Below, piece by piece: positions 1-5,287 of a DNA stretch of 17,325 nucleotides. A program made the translations under genes and the position numbers. The stretch is taken from NCBI GenBank assembly GCA_038231175.1, contig JBBRLU010000021.1:1-17325 (forward strand), read 5' to 3'. Every line of letters starts with the position of its first letter. The first letter of the stretch is position 1. The DNA comes from UBA4729 sp038231175 (GTDB taxonomy: Bacteria; Patescibacteriota; Saccharimonadia; Saccharimonadales; UBA4665). The notes under the pieces were generated by a model. The model worked only from the letters and a program-made list of their open reading frames with translations, did not search any database and was not told the origin of the DNA.

Positions 1-1
1 G

Positions 2-229
2 TTCGCCGACTACTGGCAGTATGTCTGGCTCAGCCCCCAGACCTACCGGCAGCATGGTCGCCGCTCCCAGGTACGCCTCTACCCGGTCGTAGCACTAGTG
101 GTTGCCTCCTATTTCGCTATTCGCCTGCTCTACCGCAGCTATGACTCGTCAACTGGAAGACTGTCGCTAATCACAGCCCTGAACGAAAACCGCTCATCGC
201 GGGTCAACCCGACCACGTTCGTCGACTAG
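2..229 (+). CDS. C-terminal fragment of an unknown membrane protein
   Basis: An open frame enters from the left edge and ends at TAG 227-229, giving the last 75 residues of a protein. I do not recognise the family. A hydrophobic stretch (VVALVVASYFAIRLLY, about residues 37-52 of the fragment) is probably a membrane helix. It is preceded by a basic segment (YRQHGRRSQVR) and followed by a polar tail of about 22 residues. By the positive-inside rule the basic segment would be cytoplasmic. Aromatic-rich start (FADYWQYVWL) suggests another membrane-proximal part upstream. Its stop overlaps the stop of the convergent nuclease gene by sharing the palindrome CTAG. The frame is unbroken and the codon use resembles the neighbours, so I believe it is a real gene end, but function cannot be assigned. 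Confidence 0.55.
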   Translation, partial: FADYWQYVWLSPQTYRQHGRRSQVRLYPVVALVVASYFAIRLLYRSYDSSTGRLSLITALNENRSSRVNPTTFVD

Positions 230-804
230 CCGGCGCTATTGGACACATAGCCGTCCCCTTTCTTGAGCGGATTACAGTTACCCCACAGGCCTTTGAACGT
301 GGCTTTAGCGCTCACCTGCACGTCCCTAAAATGCTCGGCTTTGGTAAATGGAAAATAAGGGTAGTAAAAGCCGTAGCCGTTTTTAATTAAATCTTCATTA
401 ACTAACCTGCCGTCGGGTAGATAGACGTAGCGTAGCAAGCGGTTGTAGCGGTCGCGGTCGGTGCTGAGACTGTCGGATTCTAAGCGCACGCGGTGTTGGC
501 CGATGATGGCTTTGGTGTGGGCCGCCGCCGCCGGGCCGTAACACTGTACCGGCGTATTCGGCTTATGTGTCTCGGGGGTATCGACGCCGATAAAACGAAC
601 TTTTTCTTCGGTGCCCTGCATAGAAACGACGATGGTGTCGCCGTCGACGAAGCGGCTGACACGGTATAACCCCGGCTGATTTTCTTGGGCCAGTTTTTTG
701 GCTGGTTGGCCGGCCGGCATGCGCAATGCCAAGAAGACTAACGAAGCTAGCACTAGTAAGAAGATATACAGACGTTTAGTTCGGGCTGGTTTGCTGGCGG
801 TCAT
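226..804 (-). CDS. Membrane-anchored or secreted thermonuclease (SNase family)
   Basis: Staphylococcal-nuclease-like Ca2+-dependent phosphodiesterase, 192 residues from ATG 804. An upstream in-frame TTG at 813 adds three residues and is less likely. A basic N-terminus is followed by one hydrophobic helix (about residues 13-28) with no lipobox, so a signal anchor or signal peptide puts the nuclease outside the membrane. The OB-fold catalytic set is complete. FVDGDT holds metal ligand D56. VRFIGVDTPE holds catalytic R70, ligands D75/T76 and general base E78. DRYNRLL holds R122. Length after the anchor matches the family. It overlaps the upstream kinase gene by 29 bp and is the last gene of a leftward operon. 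No strong Shine-Dalgarno precedes it, so translation is probably coupled. A role in degrading external nucleic acid for salvage is inferred from what is known of CPR bacteria, not shown here. Confidence 0.93.
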   Translation of the reverse strand: MTASKPARTKRLYIFLLVLASLVFLALRMPAGQPAKKLAQENQPGLYRVSRFVDGDTIVVSMQGTEEKVRFIGVDTPETHKPNTPVQCYGPAAAAHTKAIIGQHRVRLESDSLSTDRDRYNRLLRYVYLPDGRLVNEDLIKNGYGFYYPYFPFTKAEHFRDVQVSAKATFKGLWGNCNPLKKGDGYVSNSAG

Positions 805-1318
805 GACTACCAAACTGAGCTCTCAGGGCTGCCACGTCAAGTTTCGTACCGTCATACTTAATGGGATTTTCATCTTTGGTCGGCTCTTCCAGCTTGGAAA
901 CGATATTCTCGAACACATCATGGGTCATGTTGACGGTGTAGCCGTTACGCGTGGTATCGCTATGGGCGGCCCGGTCATGGGCCAGCGCTAGGGGCGTCGT
1001 CAGCCAGATCAACACGGTTTCGGCGCCGTTTACTGCGGCGATCTGCCGCAGGTAGTCGCGGTCGGCCCGGAAATTAAAGTTGGTATCAAAGATCACGCTT
1101 TTACCGGATCGCAGCAGCTCGGCCGTCCGATCATTAAGATGTTCGTAGAGCTCGCGGCTTTCAGAGGTGCTGTGGGTCGGCTGTTTAAACATCTTCCAAC
1201 GGACGTTATCGGCCCAGAGGTGTGTCGCGCCAGTGACCTCTTCTATAACCCGGGCAGCGCTGGTCTTGCCAGCTCCAGGATAGCCGACAAACAAAAAAAG
1301 TTGCGGCTTGTCGGCCAT
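776..1318 (-). CDS. Predicted P-loop kinase (AAA_33 / zeta-toxin-like fold)
   Basis: A 180-residue cytoplasmic protein that appears to be a small phosphotransferase. The N-terminus is beta-strand plus Walker A (LFLFVGYPGAGKT, G12-T19). A Walker B-like strand SVIFDTNF lies near residues 74-81, with its aspartate placed as in AAA_33 kinases, and then WLTTPLALAHDR, which matches the usual strand followed by a basic lid region. Length fits the family of predicted kinases that includes ParA-unrelated zeta toxins and tRNA/polynucleotide kinase relatives. The substrate is unknown. It starts four bases after the CobO-like gene stops and overlaps the nuclease gene downstream, so the three are almost certainly one transcript. 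There is no partner that looks like an antitoxin, which argues against a zeta-type toxin. Identification as a P-loop kinase is firm; a finer role is not. Confidence 0.85.
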   Translation of the reverse strand: MADKPQLFLFVGYPGAGKTSAARVIEEVTGATHLWADNVRWKMFKQPTHSTSESRELYEHLNDRTAELLRSGKSVIFDTNFNFRADRDYLRQIAAVNGAETVLIWLTTPLALAHDRAAHSDTTRNGYTVNMTHDVFENIVSKLEEPTKDENPIKYDGTKLDVAALRAQFGSHDRQQTSPN

Positions 1319-1322
1319 GTTC

Positions 1323-1892
1323 CTAGTAGTCGATACCCTTGTTAGCTAGGAACTTATCGTCAAAATGGTGCTTTAACTTCTTCATCTCGGTAGCGATGTC
1401 GACTTTCATTAGTAAATTCTCTGGGAAATTACGGCCGCTTAAGCAGAGGCTGGTTTTTGGGTGACGATCGGTAATTAGGGAGGTCAGCTGGGCTTCCGAC
1501 AGTAGGCCATCGTTGACGGCGTTATTGATCTCGTCGCAGACGACCAACTGATATTCACCGCTGATAGCGGCGCTGTAAGCCTCATTGAAGGTATCCTGGG
1601 CAGCCTGCTTATGCTGCTCGGCAGTGACGTGTTGTTCACTCAGGTCGCCGGCGTTGTAAAAGCCTTTACCACCCTTGTAGAAATACAGTTGGTCTTTATA
1701 AATCGGCAGGATGTCACGGATAAAAACGTGCTCGCCGACGCCCCAATACTTGATAAACTGGATAAAGGCGACATTCCAACGGTTACCGAGCGCCCGGACC
1801 ATCAGGCCCAGGCTGGCGCTGGTCTTACCCTTACTGTCACCGGTATAAACGACAACGACGGATTCTTTGGTTTCATAATCTTCAAATGACAT
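1323..1892 (-). CDS. cobO: CobO/CobA-type corrinoid adenosyltransferase
   Basis: ATP:corrinoid adenosyltransferase, which attaches the 5'-deoxyadenosyl group of ATP to Co(I) of cobalamin or its precursors. The 189-residue length is normal. The P-loop is VYTGDSKGKTSASLG (G18-T24), close to the family form TGNGKGKTTAALG. Other family marks are FIQFIK (43-48), VVCDEINNAV (117-126), GRNFPENLL (153-161, family GRNAP-x-L) with following D and TEM, and the C-terminal KGIDY, which corresponds to KGIEF. The gene heads a three-gene leftward operon. ATG 1892 is preceded by TATACT (1899-1904) only 6 bp upstream and no Shine-Dalgarno, so the message is probably leaderless. No corrin-ring synthesis gene is nearby, so scavenged corrinoid would be the substrate, for instance to feed an adenosylcobalamin enzyme encoded elsewhere. 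Asn to Asp and Gly to Ser in the P-loop are mild deviations. Confidence 0.88.
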   Translation of the reverse strand: MSFEDYETKESVVVVYTGDSKGKTSASLGLMVRALGNRWNVAFIQFIKYWGVGEHVFIRDILPIYKDQLYFYKGGKGFYNAGDLSEQHVTAEQHKQAAQDTFNEAYSAAISGEYQLVVCDEINNAVNDGLLSEAQLTSLITDRHPKTSLCLSGRNFPENLLMKVDIATEMKKLKHHFDDKFLANKGIDY

Positions 1893-1898
1893 ATTACT

Positions 1899-1928
1899 AG
1901 TATAACGACTGTTTTAGTAATTTCCTAA
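1899..1928 (-). promoter_or_regulatory. Probable promoter of cobO with near-zero leader
   Basis: On the minus strand a -10 box TATACT (1899-1904) lies 6 bp before the cobO ATG. A weak -35 candidate TTAGGA (1923-1928) sits 18 bp further upstream, overlapping the end of the neighbouring gene. A start 7 bp after the -10 would be the A of ATG. Confidence 0.5.
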
Positions 1929-2476
1929 GCGCTGGCTTCGTCTATCAGCAATAAACTCAACCGGCGCATGAATACAAAGTCATCACGCGGAATTTTCGCA
2001 ATCGATTGGTCGCTAGCCAATCTATCAATAACTACGATAACCGGATGCTGGTGATACTTATCATAAAGATCTGCAAGCCGAGATTTCTCGATATCTGCTA
2101 GTCTAGTCTCAGCTCGGCCGAATAAATCAGAAAAATCATTATTTACTTCATTTGTATTGGGCAATAATTTGAATGTTTTGAAGATTGTACGTACGCTGTC
2201 TTCTCTGATTCTGGCCCGCCGAACATCTCGTTCATCGGCTTTAAGATTCGCTGGAAGAGCTTGAAACTTTTCTTTGATCAGTGTGGCTGCAATTGCGAAT
2301 GTCCGTGCAGAAGCTCCCTCTGTAGCCCTAGCTATCGGCAGATCAATCGTCGAATCCTGCTGCTCAGCTAAACTATTCACTTTGCTAGTTGACGGCATTG
2401 CTACTAAACCAATGGCATGCACTAAATCGTTCAGAGTATCTGGTCCTTGAATTGTTTCAAAAAATTCTGCTGACAT
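1925..2476 (-). CDS. Hypothetical protein, unrecognised, AT-richer than neighbours
   Basis: A 183-residue soluble protein with no signal peptide or membrane segment. I do not recognise a family. The middle (about residues 60-110) is rich in charged residues, with an Arg-rich run ERDVRRARIRED, and looks helical. The C-terminal third is also predicted helical with a strand-like VIVVIDRL near residue 150. Third codon positions are clearly richer in A/T than in the flanking genes, hinting at later acquisition. The start is well supported: AAGGAG-type Shine-Dalgarno about 8 bp upstream of ATG 2476. A TATAAT -10 and a perfect 18-bp palindrome lie just before it, so the gene is probably controlled by a dimeric DNA-binding protein, possibly itself, although I see no clear helix-turn-helix. 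Reading frame and signals support a real gene; function is unknown. Confidence 0.75.
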   Translation of the reverse strand: MSAEFFETIQGPDTLNDLVHAIGLVAMPSTSKVNSLAEQQDSTIDLPIARATEGASARTFAIAATLIKEKFQALPANLKADERDVRRARIREDSVRTIFKTFKLLPNTNEVNNDFSDLFGRAETRLADIEKSRLADLYDKYHQHPVIVVIDRLASDQSIAKIPRDDFVFMRRLSLLLIDEASA

Positions 2477-2488
2477 CGGTAGTTCTCC

Positions 2489-2506
2489 TTATAATCCGGA
2501 TTATAA
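2489..2506. promoter_or_regulatory. Perfect 18-bp palindrome over the promoter of the 1925-2476 gene
   Basis: The sequence TTATAATCCGGATTATAA reads the same on both strands. On the minus strand its first half carries TATAAT, a consensus -10, and its second half runs into the ribosome binding site AAGGAG. A start site 6-7 bp after the -10 would fall inside the second half, so the element cannot form an RNA hairpin in that transcript and fits a DNA operator. The -35 region is poor, which is common for regulated promoters. Confidence 0.6.
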
Positions 2507-2550
2507 CAGATGATTACCAGATAAGAAGTGAGATTTCTTGCGTCTAGTTA

Positions 2551-2799
2551 TTAAGAGCTGTGGGCTTTGAGAGCGGCGTCGATCTTGGGACGGTCAAAAC
2601 CGACGATAATGGTGCCATCGATGTCGATGACGGGGATGCCACGTTGGCCGCTCTTAGTTACGGACTCGTCGGCAAAGGCTGAGTCTGATTCGATGTCTTT
2701 GACGGTGTATTTGACCTCGAGCTTGTCAAAATAGTCTTTTGCGGCGTGGCAGAAGGCACACCAGGTAGCGCTGTATACGGTTATGGATGGGTTACTCAT
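2551..2799 (-). CDS. Glutaredoxin-like protein, YruB/NrdH type
   Basis: An 82-residue thioredoxin-fold oxidoreductase for cytoplasmic thiol-disulphide exchange. The first strand ITVYSATWCAFC carries the redox pair C14-x-x-C17. The motif SGQRGIPVIDIDG holds cis-proline P56, and GFD (68-70 region) near the end is typical of the YruB-like glutaredoxin family. Size matches the family. A longer frame exists to 2919 but it would add 40 residues without similarity and run through the divergent atpI promoter, so I start at ATG 2799. TATACT (2806-2811) lies 6 bp upstream with no Shine-Dalgarno, pointing to a leaderless message. An electron donor such as thioredoxin reductase is not in the window. Identity as a small glutaredoxin is secure; the partner is unknown. 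Confidence 0.92.
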   Translation of the reverse strand: MSNPSITVYSATWCAFCHAAKDYFDKLEVKYTVKDIESDSAFADESVTKSGQRGIPVIDIDGTIIVGFDRPKIDAALKAHSS

Positions 2800-2805
2800 A
2801 GACCA

Positions 2806-2860
2806 AGTATACACTAATAATTGGCACAGCTTGAACAACAGATGACGACCCTGGTATACT
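2806..2860. promoter_or_regulatory. Divergent promoters of the glutaredoxin gene and the atp operon
   Basis: Plus strand: TTGAAC (2831-2836), 18 bp, extended -10 TGGTATACT (2852-2860). ATG of atpI follows 8 bp later. Minus strand: TATACT (2806-2811) with TTCAAG (2830-2835) as the best -35, 18 bp away. The two -35 boxes overlap almost completely, so polymerase could occupy only one at a time. Both imply leaderless or nearly leaderless messages. Confidence 0.6.
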
Positions 2861-2868
2861 AGGGAGGA

Positions 2869-3165
2869 ATGGGAAATGTTTTGCCTACCAAAAAAGCTGC
2901 CGCTGACGATTTGTCGCAAAAGCTGTTCATTGGTACTATGTTCGGTGTCAGTTGGCAGATGGCGATCGCCGTTCTGTTACCGACCGTCGCGGGCTACCAG
3001 CTCGACAACCATTTCAACACGGCACCGGTCTTGACCCTGATCGGTCTGACGCTGGCGGTGGTCGGCTCGGTCCTGGTGATCCGCCGAGCGCTGAAAGATC
3101 TGAACACCTATATGATGGCTAACGCAGCTCCGGCTGCCGAAACGAAAGCGAAGCACCCTAAATAA
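2869..3165 (+). CDS. atpI: ATP synthase accessory protein AtpI/AtpZ
   Basis: First gene of the ATP synthase operon, a 98-residue inner-membrane protein of the F1Fo gene-1 type (AtpZ/ATPase_gene1). Members help assemble the c-ring or move Mg2+/Ca2+. Two membrane helices are visible, about residues 20-42 and 52-72. The loop between them, GYQLDNHFNTAPVLTLIG, matches the family pattern G-x-x-LD-x-x-x-x-T-x-P-x-x-x-x-xG. A charged C-terminal tail follows. ATG 2869 is almost on top of a GGGAGG run and 8 bp after the -10, so the mRNA is probably leaderless. A TTG at 2881 with a better-spaced Shine-Dalgarno is the alternative start. The stop overlaps the atpB start as TAATG, which couples their translation. 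Confidence 0.85.
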   Translation: MGNVLPTKKAAADDLSQKLFIGTMFGVSWQMAIAVLLPTVAGYQLDNHFNTAPVLTLIGLTLAVVGSVLVIRRALKDLNTYMMANAAPAAETKAKHPK

Positions 3166-4007
3166 TGATTTACCTACTGACTAAATTTGCCGCTGACAGC
3201 GGCCCCAGCATCCACGTTGCCCCCGGGGCTGTTTTTAAGCTGGGCGGCTTACCGATTACTAACTCGATTTTGTATGGTTGGATCTGCACGGCGCTGATTA
3301 TCGGTCTGCTAGTTTGGGTCGCCCGCCAAGTTACCGTTAAACCCAAGGGTGGCATCATCCAATTTATTGAAGCCGGCGCAGATTTTATTACCAATCTAGT
3401 CACCAGCGGCTTCGACGACAAAAGCCGCGGACGTAAATACGTTCCCTTCTTTGTGACGCTGTTCTTCTTTATCTTACTGAGTAACTGGCTGGGGCTGATC
3501 CCCGGTGTCGGCGAAGGTATCCGGGTCGGCGACTCGCCGTTACTGCGACCGTTTACCGCCGACCTTAACGGCACGCTGGCGGCCGGCATCTTTACGATGC
3601 TGTTCGTCTACGGCGCCTCGATCCGCGAGTCGGGCGGCATCGTTCCCTACATTCGGCACTTCTTTATTGGTAATCCGCTGAACCCGTTATATCTGGTCAT
3701 CGGCATCTTAGAGATGTTTACCGACCTGACGCGGGTCCTCAGTTTGTCGCTTCGGTTGTTCCTGAACATTACCATCGGCGAGATCGTGATCGCCGTCTTT
3801 ACCTACCTGGGCCACGTCGCCGCCCCGCTGACGGCGCTGCCATTTACGCTGGTGGAAATGTTCGTCGGGGCCTTGCAGGCCTATATCTTTACCGTTCTGA
3901 GTCTCATGTATCTGGCGATTGCCGTTAATCATGTATCCGACCACGGACATGATGGCGTCGAAGAGTTGGATGCAGGAGCGACCACCGTTCAGGCCAAGGC
4001 GGCGTGA
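3165..4007 (+). CDS. atpB: ATP synthase Fo subunit a
   Basis: Stator channel subunit of Fo, 280 residues, carrying protons to and from the c-ring. The essential arginine is R197 in SLSLRLFLNITIGE (E. coli aR210), with the conserved Glu of GE further on. The last helix has LQAYIFTVLSLMYLA, matching the family LQAFIF-x-x-L. About five to six membrane helices can be seen (near 35-53, 93-113, 138-155, 170-195, 200-222, 226-255), then a His/Asp-rich tail (VSDHGHDGVEE) and an Ala-rich end. The Gly that usually follows SLRLF is Leu here. Start ATG 3165 overlaps the atpI stop; there is no need for an independent ribosome site. It ends in TGA, which argues for the standard code. Confidence 0.97.
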   Translation: MIYLLTKFAADSGPSIHVAPGAVFKLGGLPITNSILYGWICTALIIGLLVWVARQVTVKPKGGIIQFIEAGADFITNLVTSGFDDKSRGRKYVPFFVTLFFFILLSNWLGLIPGVGEGIRVGDSPLLRPFTADLNGTLAAGIFTMLFVYGASIRESGGIVPYIRHFFIGNPLNPLYLVIGILEMFTDLTRVLSLSLRLFLNITIGEIVIAVFTYLGHVAAPLTALPFTLVEMFVGALQAYIFTVLSLMYLAIAVNHVSDHGHDGVEELDAGATTVQAKAA

Positions 4008-4011
4008 ACTG

Positions 4012-4072
4012 TGTTAAATATCACGTATTCGTGTCATAATTAGCCATAACTACTAGTAACTAAACAAAGGAG
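4012..4072 (+). promoter_or_regulatory. Possible internal promoter and strong ribosome binding site for atpE
   Basis: The 73-bp gap after atpB is the longest clearly untranslated gap inside the operon. It holds an extended -10, TGTCATAAT (4032-4040), with only a weak -35 (TGTTAA, 4012-4017, 17 bp away), and a strong Shine-Dalgarno AAAGGAG (4066-4072) 8 bp before ATG 4081. Extra initiation for atpE would fit the many c subunits needed per complex. The binding site is clear; the promoter is tentative. Confidence 0.45.
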
Positions 4073-4080
4073 AAACAATA

Positions 4081-4311
4081 ATGGTCTTACTCGCAGAAGC
4101 AGTCAACACCGCAGTACTAGGTAAAGGACTGATGGTCGGTCTAGGATTTATCGGCCCGTCAATCGGTATCGGCCTGATTGGTGGCAATTACCTGTCAGCC
4201 GTCGGTCGTAACCCGGAAGCCGCCAAGTTCTTTGGCCAGGCCCTAGTGTTCGTGGCTATCGTTGAGCTGTTCGGTCTGTTGGCCTTCGCCTCGACGTTCA
4301 TCGTTAAATAA
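4081..4311 (+). CDS. atpE: ATP synthase Fo subunit c
   Basis: Proteolipid of the rotor ring, 76 residues, a normal size. Two helices form a hairpin: residues about 14-38, glycine-rich (GLGFIGPSIGIGLIGG), and 50-75. The polar loop GRNPE (42-46) matches the RQP loop that contacts gamma and epsilon. The ion carrier is E62 in ALVFVAIVELFG. Na+-type c subunits have Gln in the glycine helix and Ser/Thr right after the Glu. Here those sites are I30, L63 and F64, so proton rather than sodium coupling is inferred. Strong Shine-Dalgarno AAAGGAG 8 bp before the ATG gives it the best initiation site of the operon. Confidence 0.96.
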   Translation: MVLLAEAVNTAVLGKGLMVGLGFIGPSIGIGLIGGNYLSAVGRNPEAAKFFGQALVFVAIVELFGLLAFASTFIVK

Positions 4312-4324
4312 GGAATTTATCTTC

Positions 4325-4870
4325 ATGCTGCAACCCGTAACTATTTTTGGAGAAGCTGCTAACCAGTCTGGCCAGTCTGGTATTGGCGCTTTGGGCATTA
4401 GTGGCTCAGCGTTGATTATTCAGCTGCTGACCTTCCTGTTCGCCTACCTGGTGCTGCGTAAGTACGCCTTCAAGCCGATCCTGAAAGTCCTGGACGAGCG
4501 CCGCCAGACCATCGAAAGCGGTGTCAAGCTTGGCGAGGAAATGCAGAAGGAGCGTAGCGCGCTCGACGCCAAGGTCAAAGCCGCCCTGGCCGATGCCCGT
4601 AAGCAGGCCGATGGTATCGTCGCCGATGCCAACGACGCCGCCCGCGACACCGTCCGAGCTGCCGAAGGCAAGGCCCAGGAAAAGGCCGACAACATTGTCA
4701 AGCAAGCCGCAGCCCGGGCACTGCAAGACGCCGCCCGTCTGCGCCAGCAGATCGAGAAAGAAGTCGTTTCGCTGGTGTCTGACGCTACCGAAGCCATCAT
4801 TGACGAGAAGCTCGACGACAAAAAAGACGCCGCCCTGATGGACCGCATTCTGAAGGGTCAACGCGCTTAA
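4325..4870 (+). CDS. atpF: ATP synthase Fo subunit b
   Basis: Peripheral stalk subunit, 181 residues. A short polar N-terminus is followed by one membrane helix (about 28-45) and the family signature LRKYAFKPILKVLDERRQTIE (44-64). The rest is a long, charged, Ala-rich helix expected to dimerise as a right-handed coiled coil and bind delta at its end. The chosen start ATG 4325 lies 10 bp after AAGGA, which overlaps the atpE stop. An in-frame ATG at 4262 would lie inside atpE and adds unrelated residues, so I reject it. Only one b-type gene is present, so the stalk is probably a homodimer. The stop is directly followed by atpH (TAAATG). Confidence 0.95.
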   Translation: MLQPVTIFGEAANQSGQSGIGALGISGSALIIQLLTFLFAYLVLRKYAFKPILKVLDERRQTIESGVKLGEEMQKERSALDAKVKAALADARKQADGIVADANDAARDTVRAAEGKAQEKADNIVKQAAARALQDAARLRQQIEKEVVSLVSDATEAIIDEKLDDKKDAALMDRILKGQRA

Positions 4871-5284
4871 ATGAAGACGCCCCGCCACCAGGTTGCCGCC
4901 GCCCTCGCTAAGCGCTCACTCGGTTCTGTCAAGGAATCCGACTTTGCCAACGAGATCGCAGCCTACCTGTTGGCCGAGCGCCGCACTGGCGAGCTTGACT
5001 CGCTGCTACGCGATGTCATGCAGTATCGGGCCGACAAAGGCGTCGTAGAGGTTGCGGCCCTGACAGCGCACCCGATCACGGCTACTGTCCGCAGCGATAT
5101 TGAAAAGCAGATCCGGGTCTTATACCCGGCGGCCAAAACTGTCATCGTGACCGAGCGCCGCGACGCCAGCGTGGTCGGGGGAGTCCGCTTAGAGCTGGCC
5201 AACCAACAGCTCGACCTCAGTGTCCGAGCCAAATTAAATCGATTTAAACAGCTTACTGATCATGCTGTCCAAGGAAAGGAATAG
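4871..5284 (+). CDS. atpH: ATP synthase F1 subunit delta, short form
   Basis: Links the peripheral stalk to the top of F1. The C-terminal half carries the family marks: AALTAHPIT (62-70), VIVTERRDASVVGGVRLEL (90-108) and LDLSVRAKLNRFKQL (113-127). The protein has 137 residues against roughly 175-180 in well-known bacteria. The missing part is from the N-terminal six-helix bundle, of which only about 58 residues remain. ATG directly follows the atpF stop, leaving no room for a longer start, so the shortness is real unless the boundary with atpF is a frameshift, for which I see no sign. Identity is supported by gene order as well as motifs. Confidence 0.9.
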   Translation: MKTPRHQVAAALAKRSLGSVKESDFANEIAAYLLAERRTGELDSLLRDVMQYRADKGVVEVAALTAHPITATVRSDIEKQIRVLYPAAKTVIVTERRDASVVGGVRLELANQQLDLSVRAKLNRFKQLTDHAVQGKE

Positions 5285-5287
5285 TCT

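Noticed and set aside
776..1318. Zeta-type toxin of a toxin-antitoxin pair
   Set aside because: There is a P-loop of that fold but no small antitoxin gene beside it; the neighbours are cobO and a nuclease.
2507..2550. Terminator after the glutaredoxin gene (AAGAAA/TTCTT)
   Set aside because: The stem is only five weak pairs and lacks a U run.
2800..2919. N-terminal extension of the glutaredoxin frame to 2919
   Set aside because: It adds 40 residues unlike the family, crosses both divergent promoters, and ATG 2799 gives the normal length.
4081..4311. Na+-coupled ATP synthase
   Set aside because: The Gln and the Ser/Thr that bind Na+ are replaced by Ile, Leu and Phe; only the carrier Glu remains.
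4262..4324. Upstream ATG for atpF inside atpE
   Set aside because: The extra residues are not part of subunit b, and AAGGA before 4325 supports the later start.
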